Below, one piece after another: positions 1-10,004 of a stretch of 64,000 nt of DNA. Under the pieces are notes generated by a model. The model was not told the origin of the DNA. It made no database searches and saw nothing but the letters and a program-made list of their open reading frames with translations. Source of the DNA: Bedellia somnulentella (Eukaryota; Arthropoda; Insecta; Lepidoptera; Bedelliidae); the NCBI GenBank assembly GCA_963576735.1, contig OY755187.1, forward strand, positions 806,001 through 870,000, written 5' to 3'. The stretch's first letter is position 1; every line of letters starts with the position of its first letter. The position numbers and the translations under genes are program-made.

Positions 1-2
1 TA

Positions 3-926
3 ACAAAGTTTATAAAAGTCTATAATGGTGACCGTGAGTCACTCCCTGCATTCCTCACTAATTGTGAGAATGCTATATCGCTGTCCACCCCGGACCAACA
101 GAATGTCTTATGTAAATTCATCATATCCCAATTAGAAGGCAAAGCACAAGTTGCGTGTAGCTTAAAAAGCTTTGACACTTGGAACGAAATAAAAACATTC
201 TTAAAAAATACATTTGGAGAAAAGAAACATTCTACCCATCTTTTAGTAGACCTTCAAAATTGTAGGCAGTTATCTTCTGAAGATGTCACTAAATATTCGC
301 TAAGGCTAGAGTCGATACTAACGAGAATCTTATCCGACATCCACTATAGCTGTTCAAATGAATTAGAACTCCCAGGCCGAGTAGCGGCCATGGAAGATTT
401 GGCATTAAATACATTTTTATTAGGTTTAAACCCATCAATTAGTAACATAGTAAGGTGTAGAAACCCGTCATCGCTAAATGAAGCAATACAGCAAGCGATT
501 GATGAGGAAAAATTATATAATTTATCCAGGTATTCAAATCGCTCACCCAGAACCTGTTCGACATGCAATAAACCAGGTCATAGCTCTTCAGAATGTTTCC
601 GAAATAAAAGAAACTCCCCAGTTAACCGAAATAATTTCCGACCGACATTCCATGTGAGCCCAAATTCAAATAACTCTAGCTTAACTCCTAATTCACCTAA
701 TAATAATAATACCAATAATTTTAACTCTAAATTTAATCCAAATAAAATCTGTAACTATTGTAAGAATAAAGGTCACATTATTCAAGAATGCCGTAAATTA
801 AGATACAATAATAGTCAACGTAATAACCAATCTCTTAATAATAATTCTAGTAATTCTTCAGCTAACATTAACGAGTTGACTACCGAAATTAACTCAATTA
901 ATTTAACAGCGAATGATTCCGATTAA
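3..926 (+). CDS. gag: Gag polyprotein of errantivirus-like element, 5' partial
   Basis: The frame is open from base 3 at the window edge to the stop at 924-926, so the visible Gag is about 307 residues and starts outside the window; the ATG at 390 is internal. The first half looks like a capsid region. Two CCHC zinc knuckles (CX2CX4HX4C) lie at 555-596 and 750-791, separated and followed by Asn/Ser-rich low-complexity stretches. Gag packages the RNA and builds the particle. The last 20 bases overlap pol, which lies in the +1 frame. Confidence 0.88.
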   Translation, partial: TKFIKVYNGDRESLPAFLTNCENAISLSTPDQQNVLCKFIISQLEGKAQVACSLKSFDTWNEIKTFLKNTFGEKKHSTHLLVDLQNCRQLSSEDVTKYSLRLESILTRILSDIHYSCSNELELPGRVAAMEDLALNTFLLGLNPSISNIVRCRNPSSLNEAIQQAIDEEKLYNLSRYSNRSPRTCSTCNKPGHSSSECFRNKRNSPVNRNNFRPTFHVSPNSNNSSLTPNSPNNNNTNNFNSKFNPNKICNYCKNKGHIIQECRKLRYNNSQRNNQSLNNNSSNSSANINELTTEINSINLTANDSD

Positions 927-3900
927 GTGCCGATTGGAATCGCCAGTTTTAAATGGCACTACTACCACTACTAAATCTTTACTAAATCCACCTCGTGATT
1001 CCCTCACGAGTTCTGCATCTCCTCACGATAGGAGTCCTTTACTAAATCCACCTCGTGATTCCCTCACGAGTTCTGCATCTCCTTACGATAGGAGTCCTTT
1101 ACTAAATCCACCTCGTGATTCCCTCACGAGTTCTACATCTCCTCACGATAGGAGTCCTTTACTAAATCCACCTCGTGATTCCCTCACGAGTTCTACATCT
1201 CCTCACGATAGGAGTCCTTTACTAAATCCACCTCGTGATTCCCTCACGAGTTCTACATCTCCTCACGATAGGAGTCTTTTACTAAATCCACCTCGTGATT
1301 CCCTCACGAGTTCTGCATCTCCTCACGATAGGAGTCTTTTACTAAATTCACCTCGTGATTCCCTCACGAGTTCTACATCTCCTCACGATAGGAGTCTTTT
1401 ACCAAATCCACCTCGTGATTCCCTCACGAGTTCTAAATCTCCTCACGATAGGAGTCTTATACTACATTCACCTTGTGATTCTCCAACGAGTTCTATAATT
1501 CCCATAGAAGGAAATCCACTGCATTCTATAACTTATGACAAAAATACTATTTCTCTGCCCACTCTTAAGCAAAATATAAATTTACAAAACCATTTACATG
1601 ACGAAAATTTACCTATATACGAAACAAATATTAATTATAATAAAAAGGTCTCTTTACCACATACTTATTTGAATTCTAGTTTCAGTACGAAACCTTTATG
1701 TTTTCTAATAGACACTGGCTCTACCATCACCCTCGTAAAAAGGTCGAGTTTAGAAATTAACCCCCAATTTTCTAGAGAAATTATAAGAATAAAAGGTATT
1801 ACTACCTCTGATAACCTCATTACCACTTTAGGGACATTCCAAATGGATATAATATTAAATAATGATAGCTTAAATTATAAATTTCATGTGACAAATGATG
1901 ACATAAATCTTGACCACTACGATGGTATAATAGGTAGTGATCTTCTCAGCCACTTTAAAGCAAACATCGATTATTCTAACATGTCTCTTTCTATAAACAA
2001 ACATTCCATACCCATAGTGTATACGAAACCTACATATATTATTCCAGCCCGATCGGAAGCTGTTATCGAGTGCACTATCTCAAATTACTCGCCCGATCTT
2101 AGTCAAAACAATGAAGCATTAGTCTTAGATCATACCTTATGCGATGGTGTTTATGTCGCAAATTGCATTGTCTCAATCAAACCTAATAAGAAAGCTAACA
2201 TTACTGTTTTGAATACTACTAACTCGAACATTGAAATCAAAGACTATGCAGTGCAGATAACACCTTTTGAACTTATTGACTCTTGTAAGATTTATAATAC
2301 TAGTTGCACCTATTCCCCTAAAATTAATCGCACTGACTCTGTTCTAAAACTTATTCGTTGTTCTCATTTAAACTCTGAAGAAAAACAATCTTTATTGGAA
2401 TGCTGCTCTCAATACTCAGACATATTTCACCTAGAGGGTGAACCGTTATCATTTACCAGTGCGATAGAACATAAGATTAATACTGGAGACGCACCTCCAA
2501 TCCATGTCAAGTCATATAGATTTCCTGACTGTCATAAAGGTGAAGTCGATAGTCAAATAAGGAAAATGCTTGACCAAAATATTATAAAACCCTCTAATTC
2601 ACCCTGGAGCGCACCGATATGGGTAGTTCCTAAAAAAATAGATGCCTCCGGTAAAAAGAAATGGAGGATAGTCATCGACTACCGCCGTCTCAATGATATC
2701 ACCGTTTCCGAGAGTTATCCCTTACCATTAATCACCGATATATTAGACCAATTGGGACACTCCAAGTATTTTACAACGCTAGATTTGGTGAGCGGATTTT
2801 GGCAATTAAAGATGTGCCCTGGAGATGCACAAAAAACCGGATTCACCGTTAGCACGAATTCCGAAGTCTCCGGTCATTACGAATTTACCAGGATGCCGTT
2901 TGGATTGAAAAACGCTCCTGTAACTTTTCAAAGGCTCATGAATACCGTCCTTTCCGGCCTTCAAGGCCTACATTGCTATATTTATTTGGATGACTGTATT
3001 ATCTACTCCCACGACCTTCATTCGCACATATCTAAACTTCAACTCGTCTTTGAAAGACTCCGAAAATTCAACCTTAAATTGCAGCCCGACAAGTGCGAAT
3101 TTCTCCGACGCGAAGTCGCGTATTTAGGCCATATTATCACCGATAAAGGTGTTTCCCCTAATCCCGAAAAAGTCAAGGCCGTTTCCGAATTCCCTATACC
3201 ACAAAACACTAAAAATATAAAATCATTCCTTGGTCTCGTCGGATACTACCGACGCTTCATTCAAGACTTTTCAAAGATTACTAAACCTCTAACTTCTCTT
3301 TTAAAGAAAGATGCTCCATTCATATGGGCTCAAGATCAAGAATATGCCTTCCAAAATTTAAAAGATAAACTCACTTCAGCTCCTTTGCTTCAATATCCCG
3401 ATTTCTCTCAACCTTTTATCGTCACTACCGACGCCTCTAATTATGCTATAGGTGCAGTGCTATCCCAAGGTGAAATAGGCAAAGATAAACCGATAGCATA
3501 TGCTTCACGGACCTTGAACAAACCCGAAGGTAATTACTGCACCACAGAAAAAGAACTTCTTGCGATTATATTCGCCGTAAAAACTTTCCGACCCTATCTT
3601 TTTGGCCGAAAATTTAAAATCGTAACCGACCATCGCCCTTTAGTTTGGCTCTTCAATGTTAAGGATCCTGGAAGCCGACTTATTCGTTGGCGTCTCAAAT
3701 TAGAAGAATACGACTACGAAATAGTATACAAACAAGGCCGTCTTAACTCTAATGCCGATGCACTATCCCGTTGCCCCGTTAATGCTATTCATCATAATAA
3801 TTTACTTAATTCTAGTTACGAAAAATACTTTAAGGATCAATTTACTAAATCTCTGCCAACCCCAAACACTATTATAGAAGAACATTTAGAAAGTTTACAT

Positions 3901-5352
3901 TTAAGTAAGTTAAAATTAATTGCTTGTCCTATCTCTTTAGACTTCGACTATTCTATGCCCAACTCTGAAGAAATATTATCTCAACTAAGTAGCTCAGCAG
4001 AATTGCTCCACTCCGAGCGAGAACCTTATACAATACAATTGATTAGCGATAAGAATAAATTATACTGTTTTTTATACACGAAGGTACACCATTATGAAGA
4101 AACTAAATTTAAGGATATTTACAATTTACTAATTTTATTAAGAGATACTATATTAAGAGACCATACAGATTTAACCGATATAGCTCTTTCAGATTTTTCT
4201 GACCCTTTTTCTAAGTTACCTTATATTAAAATTTATAACATGATATCTCATGTTTTCCATGATTCGAACCTTAAAGTCCATATATACAAAAATCAAATGA
4301 TTTATCCAACTCCCGTAGAAATACCTAAAATTTTAAAAGAGAACCACGACTCTGTTATTGCTGGTCACCCGGGTTCTAAAAGAATGTATAATAGAATAAA
4401 AGCTGCATACTATTGGAAAGGTATGCGTTCCGACATTGAAGATTACGTAAAGAAGTGTAAATTATGTCAAATAAATAAACCATTAAGACTGTCCAATAAA
4501 GCTCCGATGGAGATAACCTCAACTTCCACTAGACCATTTGAACGTCTAGCTCTCGACATAGTAGGCCCCTTACCCGAAGCAGGTTTTCAACAATTTAAGT
4601 TCATATTAACCCTACAGGATGATCTAACAAAGTTCACCTCTGCCTACCCCATGGTAACTTCAACTAGTAACGAGATAGCTCGAAACTTAGTTCATTTCAT
4701 GTCTCTTTTCGGATTCCCCAAAACTATACTCACTGATTTAGGTACATGCTTCACCTCTGAATTATTCAAACAACTAATGGAAATATTGAAAATTAAATCT
4801 CTTTTTACTACTCCCTATCACCCCCAAACCAATGGAGCGCTTGAACGCTCACATGCTACCTTGAAAGAATATTTAAAAGCTTTTGTAAACGAAAACCAAA
4901 ACGACTGGCATTGCTATTTATTTACAGCTATCTTATCTTATAATACTACACCACATTGTACAACTGAGTTTACCCCTTACGAACTTTTGTATGGTTATAA
5001 ACCTCAGATCCCTAATTCCTTATATGAAACTAATAATAACACTACATACGATGAATACATACGCGCTCTTCAATATAGAATGCGGTTCAGCCGCGAGAAA
5101 GCTATCCAAAATATTTTAACTAAGAAAGAAATATCTAAACGATATTACGAAATTAGTTCGCATGAAACCAATTATAAAACAGGTGATATGGTCTACCTAA
5201 AACATCACCACAAACAGCGTAAAGCCCTAGCTCCTATTTGGAAAGGTCCTTACAAAATAATTAAAATCCACAATAAACATAATGTCACGTTACAGATAGG
5301 TCGTAAATCCGTTAAATACCATACGAACCAAATTAAACCTGCCACATTATAA
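913..5352 (+). CDS. pol: Pol polyprotein: protease, RT, RNase H, integrase
   Basis: The open frame begins after a stop at 904-906; the first ATG is at 913. Residues about 23-200 are a 20-residue tandem repeat. Protease: DTGS at residues 267-270 (gac at 1711). Reverse transcriptase: YLDD at 691-694 (2983-2994). RNase H: TDAS with Asp about 840. Integrase: an HHCC zinc region about 4340-4470, then catalytic Asp 1215, Asp 1275 and Glu 1311, the last two separated by 35 residues. The frame is unbroken for 1479 codons, so this copy could still be enzymatically competent. Pol copies the RNA and inserts the cDNA. Expression needs a frameshift or reinitiation from gag. The N-terminal repeat block is not usual for this family. 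Confidence 0.93.
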   Translation: MIPIKCRLESPVLNGTTTTTKSLLNPPRDSLTSSASPHDRSPLLNPPRDSLTSSASPYDRSPLLNPPRDSLTSSTSPHDRSPLLNPPRDSLTSSTSPHDRSPLLNPPRDSLTSSTSPHDRSLLLNPPRDSLTSSASPHDRSLLLNSPRDSLTSSTSPHDRSLLPNPPRDSLTSSKSPHDRSLILHSPCDSPTSSIIPIEGNPLHSITYDKNTISLPTLKQNINLQNHLHDENLPIYETNINYNKKVSLPHTYLNSSFSTKPLCFLIDTGSTITLVKRSSLEINPQFSREIIRIKGITTSDNLITTLGTFQMDIILNNDSLNYKFHVTNDDINLDHYDGIIGSDLLSHFKANIDYSNMSLSINKHSIPIVYTKPTYIIPARSEAVIECTISNYSPDLSQNNEALVLDHTLCDGVYVANCIVSIKPNKKANITVLNTTNSNIEIKDYAVQITPFELIDSCKIYNTSCTYSPKINRTDSVLKLIRCSHLNSEEKQSLLECCSQYSDIFHLEGEPLSFTSAIEHKINTGDAPPIHVKSYRFPDCHKGEVDSQIRKMLDQNIIKPSNSPWSAPIWVVPKKIDASGKKKWRIVIDYRRLNDITVSESYPLPLITDILDQLGHSKYFTTLDLVSGFWQLKMCPGDAQKTGFTVSTNSEVSGHYEFTRMPFGLKNAPVTFQRLMNTVLSGLQGLHCYIYLDDCIIYSHDLHSHISKLQLVFERLRKFNLKLQPDKCEFLRREVAYLGHIITDKGVSPNPEKVKAVSEFPIPQNTKNIKSFLGLVGYYRRFIQDFSKITKPLTSLLKKDAPFIWAQDQEYAFQNLKDKLTSAPLLQYPDFSQPFIVTTDASNYAIGAVLSQGEIGKDKPIAYASRTLNKPEGNYCTTEKELLAIIFAVKTFRPYLFGRKFKIVTDHRPLVWLFNVKDPGSRLIRWRLKLEEYDYEIVYKQGRLNSNADALSRCPVNAIHHNNLLNSSYEKYFKDQFTKSLPTPNTIIEEHLESLHLSKLKLIACPISLDFDYSMPNSEEILSQLSSSAELLHSEREPYTIQLISDKNKLYCFLYTKVHHYEETKFKDIYNLLILLRDTILRDHTDLTDIALSDFSDPFSKLPYIKIYNMISHVFHDSNLKVHIYKNQMIYPTPVEIPKILKENHDSVIAGHPGSKRMYNRIKAAYYWKGMRSDIEDYVKKCKLCQINKPLRLSNKAPMEITSTSTRPFERLALDIVGPLPEAGFQQFKFILTLQDDLTKFTSAYPMVTSTSNEIARNLVHFMSLFGFPKTILTDLGTCFTSELFKQLMEILKIKSLFTTPYHPQTNGALERSHATLKEYLKAFVNENQNDWHCYLFTAILSYNTTPHCTTEFTPYELLYGYKPQIPNSLYETNNNTTYDEYIRALQYRMRFSREKAIQNILTKKEISKRYYEISSHETNYKTGDMVYLKHHHKQRKALAPIWKGPYKIIKIHNKHNVTLQIGRKSVKYHTNQIKPATL
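979..1518 (+). repeat. In-frame 60-bp minisatellite at the N terminus of pol
   Basis: Eight near-identical 60-bp units plus one degenerate ninth unit run head to tail. Each encodes a 20-residue repeat with core PPRDSLTSS and a variable position (Ala, Thr or Lys). The unit length is a multiple of three, so the frame is kept. Differences between units are single bases, suggesting recent expansion. It sits between the gag overlap and the protease. Confidence 0.97.
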
Positions 5353-5370
5353 CTTAAGAATTATTATCTT

Positions 5371-5379
5371 TATTTACAG
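5371..5379 (+). promoter_or_regulatory. Probable splice acceptor of the env mRNA
   Basis: A pyrimidine-rich stretch ending in CAG at 5377-5379 sits just after the pol stop. The env frame downstream has no ATG near its beginning, which fits the known errantiviral strategy of joining a short upstream exon with a start codon to env. The donor would lie left of the window. Confidence 0.55.
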
Positions 5380-7290
5380 AGCATTGTGCTACAAATGCCA
5401 CGCAGATTCCAAGATAACGCCAATTATCCACAGTCCCGGAATATACTTTGAACCTATTACTAACATACGTTTTTATAACAATTATTGGAAGATAATTACT
5501 CACATAGATATAATTTCTCTTGAACCGTATCTCAACAATATCGAAAAGCTATTACTTAATACTGAAAACTTATGTAATAAAATAGAATCACACGATTTAA
5601 TTAATTGTAAAGACGTTTTAAACCCAAACGAAATATTATTACAAACTAGTTATCTTAAATTGCAATCTTTATCCCATATTATATTAAACGACAACTCAAC
5701 ACATAGATTTAAAAGATCTCTCGAATTCGGTGGCGAGATCTTAAAATTCTTTTTTGGCACTTTAGACGCCGATGATGCGAGAAAGTACGATGCAGCGATC
5801 GAATCCTGCAAAAAGAGCGAATCCGAACTGTTCCATCTAATGAAAGATAACATACATATAATTCAGTCTACAATTAATAATTTTAACTCCTCTATTTATA
5901 AGCTTAACCAAAATGAAATAAAATTAAACGCGCAGATTGACCACCTAAACGAGGTGATATCCCAAGTGACAAAATTAGATGATATGTTTTATTATATAAC
6001 TAGGATTAATAGTTTACTAAATATTATAGAAGGTTCTTTATTATCTATATCTAATTTGTTAGACACTACTCTTAATGCTATTTTATTTTCTAAGCTTAAT
6101 ATTTTACATCCTAGCGTAATAAGTCCTTTAAATTTATACAAAGAATTAGTTAGGAATAGTAATCAATTAAGTAAGAATTCGGAATTGCCAGTTCAGTTAA
6201 ATATCAACTCTATCCACTCCTTAATAGATGTGTCTACATTAAGTTCATATTATTTTAATAATAAGATTGTTTTTATTTTGCGAGTTCCGTTAATAACGAA
6301 CGACAAGTTCATTGTTTACAAAAACATTCCTCTGCCTACGCCTCATCAAGATAAGACATCGTCAACTTTTGCTTTGATTCAACCTTCTAATAACTATATC
6401 GCACTGAGCGATAACAGATTGTATTATGCTATGTTAGACAGTCTAGACAAGTGTAAAATTATAAACAACAACTACTCTATATGTGAATTAATATCTATAT
6501 TTTCAACCATAACTAATCCTACTTGCGAATCAAAATTTTAACAGAAATTATTATGTCTCTGCCTACTCTCTGTAAGTCTAATTTAATTTATGGTGATGTC
6601 GATATTTGGCAGCGACTACTTAATAATAAATGGATATATGTTCAATCCATCCCAAATAAGCTAACTGTAAAATGTAATGACAATATTGTTGATTATTCCA
6701 TTGTTGGAACCGGCACAGTTAAATTAACTGAAGAATGTATTGGTTTTTCTAAAACGATTCAATTGTTACCAAGTAATAGTTACTCATACTTAATAAACTC
6801 TCCTTTAAATGTTAATTTCGACATTACAAATGATGAATGTTGTAAGAAAGAAAAATTTAATCATTCTTTATCATTTTTAACACCGATCAGTTTGACGAAA
6901 ATAGACTTAGATTCCTTGAAATACGCTTCACATGATTTGGATAATTTAGAGAATGAAATTAATAATATGGAAAAGGAATCACATTTTATAAAATATAGCT
7001 CTTATTATTCCTTTGCAACTTATATCGGTGTATTCACTATTATGTTGTATTTAAGCTACAGAATATATAAATGTTTTAAAACCAATCGTAATTCAAAATC
7101 TCAATGTTGTATACAAATATTCAATCAATGCCATAACAAGAAATCTGTAAAGAACAAATCCTCTGTTTCAAACAATACGAGTATAGAAATGTTCGAAGTA
7201 TCCTCATCCGATGATGATAATAAATCTTTAAAGTCTCTACCAGCCCCTTCTAAACATTACATGTCTTCAAATAGAAATCTCAACTTTTAA
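5380..7290 (+). pseudogene. env: Envelope fusion protein gene (baculovirus F-like), frameshifted
   Basis: Two overlapping open stretches in different frames, 5380-6541 and 6523-7290, together cover an errantiviral envelope. The first shows the family's N-terminal region (GIYFEP, RFYNNYWK), a dibasic furin-type site RFKR at 5705-5716 and a glycine- and phenylalanine-rich stretch after it, as in F-type fusion proteins. The second ends with one hydrophobic membrane segment (about 7003-7074) and a basic cytoplasmic tail. The frame change near 6523-6541 separates the ectodomain from its anchor, so the protein is not made intact unless the shift is bypassed. There is no credible ATG; the start probably comes from a spliced upstream exon. 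Confidence 0.85.
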
Positions 7291-7524
7291 TGCTTAATGT
7301 GTATTGTCAAATATTTCATGTGTTACGACTAATTCAATAGAATTTATTTTATGTTAAGATTTTATTAATTTTTATTAGTTAGAAACTAATTTTAAATGTC
7401 ATGTGTTTATTATTTCTGTCATGTACTATTTCGATTTATGTTAAACTGATTTCTAAAGTTGATTCGATATTTTAGTAACTCCGCTTCACCCTTCAAGGAT
7501 AAAGCTTCGTCAAAAAGGGGGAGC
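7291..7524 (+). other. 3' untranslated region and polypurine tract
   Basis: No open frame. The last bases, about 7512-7524, form a purine run (caaaaagggggagc) directly before the LTR. This is the expected primer site for plus-strand DNA synthesis. Confidence 0.8.
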
Positions 7525-7816
7525 TGTTATAACCCTTATTTCTATGTACTTAGAGCTCAATCAGCATCTCAGTCACACTAGTAATTTTCCTTAGTATATT
7601 ATTGAAAGTCAGCATTTCTTTGAATAATAGTTATTGTTTTATATTAATTCATTATTTTTAGTCAGTTAGATTCTGGACCTCGCGAGACGCGCATCTTGGC
7701 TTTAGCGCCTATCAACTTAGGAAATCAGTTCTTTGTTTCGTGTTGTGAGAATATTGGTGTTTTTCCTTTAATAAACTTTAGGGTGTATTTTGTAGTTTTT
7801 TTTAAAAAGACTAACA
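7525..7816 (+). repeat. 3' LTR of the errantivirus-like element
   Basis: Starts TGTTA directly after the polypurine tract and ends TAACA, giving a short inverted terminal repeat. It contains an AATAAA-like polyadenylation signal near 7780. The partner LTR is outside the window, so age cannot be estimated. Length about 292 bp. Confidence 0.8.
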
Positions 7817-8100
7817 GGGTCGGCCGCCTAACAATCCCCACAACGAAAAATGCTGCGCCAGATAACATCCTCCAAATGGTTTCCTGCAAGTGCAGCAAAG
7901 GCTGTAGCACCGGAGCTTGCAGCTGCAAGAAAGCAGGTCTTAGATGCTCAGCTATGTGCAAGTACTGCACAGGCCACTCCTGCGAAAACGCCCCTGCAAC
8001 TGATTTGAACGAGGAGGACTCGTCAGACATAATCGACGAATACGACGACGGCGAGGACGTTCTTAACAGCCTGATTGTGCAGGAGGCGACGAGCAATTAG
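7817..8100 (+). pseudogene. Cysteine-rich protein tail, target of the errantivirus insertion
   Basis: A frame runs from the LTR boundary to a stop at 8098-8100. It encodes a compact cysteine array (pattern KCSKGC, CSCKK, GLRCS, C..C, C.N) followed by an acidic tail. The CKK/GL.CS spacing recalls CXC (tesmin/TSO1-like) zinc-binding tails that also end some repetitive insect proteins. The upstream part would lie across the LTR element, left of the window. It could be the last exon of a host gene or of another transposable element. I do not recognise the gene. Confidence 0.5.
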
Positions 8101-8890
8101 AAGCAGAACCAACGGCTAAAAAATCTCGACAGGAACTGTAATGAGTACAAATGCGTACCTACTATGTATGAGAGACCTTTCAATAATATCTCTGTTGCCT
8201 CTAGTGTATACTTTGTCAAAACCTTAATTTTGTTAATATCATTAATTTTGTTTACGAAAGGACTACGTCTTTTTTTACCTACCCTGGAACACTTATGTAG
8301 TGGAGGGAAGGAGAGGGAGAGGGAATATCGGTCTAAAAAGTAACTAATGTCAATACCAATATTACCGACATGATATATGTTTGGTATGAAATTACAGTAG
8401 AAAATAAGCTTTTGAGAATTAGGGTTAGGTGGGGAAGGGAGGGGGGATTGGGGAAGGGTTCAAAATTACAGACCATAATAACAACAATTATTATTATTAA
8501 AATAAGAAATAAGGTTGGTTTCTGCTTTTTTAAGGTATTTTTACTGAATTTCGGAAAAAAATATTTTCTGCGAAGCGCCATATCTCAGTAAGTAATTGAC
8601 ATACAGACATATGTGTAACATACAAATTGTAGATAATTCACGTACTACAAAATGTTTCTGAACGCTTTTGTCGTAGGATGTAAGGAAAAAAAGTATTTGA
8701 CGAAAAACTGACGAAAGGTCGAGATTTTTGCAGTTCTCCCCCCCCCCTCCTCTTTTTGCACAGGGTCCTCGAGGTCCAAAACTTGACAAAATGTTAATTA
8801 ACCATCCCTGAACAACATCTCCAAGTTTCATTAAATTCCGACCTTTTTCTATCTGAAACCACCTGTCGACCGGACTATAAGCCTTCTGTT
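8101..8890. other. Non-coding AT-rich spacer
   Basis: No supported gene on either strand. It holds a G-rich run near 8430-8458 and a C-rich run near 8738-8750; the rest looks like decayed repeat DNA. Confidence 0.5.
8430..8458 (+). repeat. G-rich tract with quadruplex potential
   Basis: Five runs of three or more Gs are separated by one to three bases. The spacing satisfies the usual four-run, short-loop rule for G-quadruplexes. It may simply be low-complexity sequence. Confidence 0.5.
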
Positions 8891-8894
8891 TCTC

Positions 8895-9016
8895 TGTTGT
8901 TTTCGATGTTCTTTATTTTTATGCATATGTGGGAGCTTGTTATTGGCCTATTTCTGCCTATGTTATTATTTTATATTGTAAATTGAGCTGTAAGCCCCCC
9001 AAAGATAAGAAAATAA
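8895..9016 (+). mobile_element. LINE 3' end fragment
   Basis: The stretch ends in GAGCTGTAAGC, a C run, then AAGATAAGAAAATAAAATAAA, an adenine-rich tail of the kind seen at the 3' ends of insect non-LTR elements. No coding part remains. Confidence 0.45.
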
Positions 9017-9049
9017 AATAAAATTTGGAACGCTGTCGGACGACGCGAG

Positions 9050-9475
9050 CGCTTCAGTTCAGTGTGCGCCAATCAGTCGTTCAATCACGCTGTCTTCTTC
9101 TTGCCTTTCGTCATCTAATGCTGGTGTTAAAACCACCTTAATATTTTTTATTGATTTTCAGTGTCATTTTTTATACGAGACGGTTTACATACCACACTAT
9201 TTTCCACCCCCTCAATACGTTTTGAATAAAATAAACAATTCTGGGTCCTTCTATTCCATGCGTACACTTTTATATATATTTTTATTTATAAAAATATATT
9301 TTATATATGAATTAAATCAAATAAAGAAATAAGTTTTCTTTCGTGTTAATTGGCATTTAATTTTAATATTTTGGGGATCTATCAACAGTATTTTCGTAGA
9401 TTAAAATCTGTTATGCATTTCTAAAATTGGTCAGTTATATACGAAAGCAGATAAAATGTTATTATTTTTTTAATT
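9050..9475 (+). repeat. Interspersed repeat R9, copy 1 (uninterrupted)
   Basis: Matches 21150-21840 closely by eye over several blocks (for example CAGTGTGCGCCAATCAGTCG, TTTACATACCACACTATTTT, GGTCAGTTATATACGAAAGC). This copy lacks the SINE that splits the other copy. It has no coding potential. In the second copy the repeat lies inside a region bounded by inverted repeats, so it may be the core of a non-autonomous DNA transposon. Confidence 0.7.
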
Positions 9476-9569
9476 TCTTTTGCTTACAATATTAAAGTAA
9501 AGCTATGCTTCCATAAGCTTTAAAATATGATCTTTCATTTACAGATGAAAGTTATGTTAGTAAATATAA

Positions 9570-9833
9570 CAAGTTAAATCTTTTAAGTCGCTTTTAATAA
9601 TGTTTCTCTTCAAGTCTAGTTTAAGTGTGTCTTCTTCCCATAACCTTAATTTACGTTCAGACCATAATCTTCAATTAACCATTCCCTCTCATTCAACCAA
9701 TTTCTATGGCTCCTCTTTTTCTGTACACGCTGTGCAATTGTGGAACGCACTTCCTGTGGAGGTGCGATTGGCTAAATTACTTAATGTGTTCAAGGATCTG
9801 GTGAAACAACACTATCTCACTGAAGCGCTGTAA
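9570..9833 (+). pseudogene. C-terminal remnant of a LINE reverse transcriptase
   Basis: The frame is open from 9570 to the stop at 9833. It carries the closing signature of many non-LTR RT proteins: two basic/His-Leu blocks, a P...T..Y.SSF motif, then LWNALPVEVR and FKDLVKQHYL at the end. Only about 85 residues survive and no RT core is present. The element would have continued into the AT-rich 3' region up to about 10000. Confidence 0.65.
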
Positions 9834-10004
9834 TACTGTTGCTTTTTAAATTATATGTATTAATTATATTTCTAAAACGTATTTGTGTATTTTATTTAGG
9901 TATTTGTATTACTTGTATATATAAAAGTATGTAGTTATGTATGTATGTGTGTTCATATGTGTGTAATATTATATTATTTTGTGTAATTAATATTTATATT
10001 ATTA

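Larger units (their letters stand above)
1..7816 (+). mobile_element. Errantivirus-like Ty3/gypsy element, 5' end outside window
   Basis: The order is gag, pol (protease, reverse transcriptase, RNase H, integrase), env, then a polypurine tract and a 3' LTR, which is the layout of insect errantiviruses. The 5' LTR, primer-binding site and start of gag lie left of the window. Coding strand and LTR agree on plus orientation. gag and pol overlap by 20 bases in different frames. The env is in two pieces, so this copy is unlikely to make a full envelope. Family placement rests on gene order and the baculovirus-F-like env motifs; the lineage within errantiviruses is not resolved. Confidence 0.9.
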
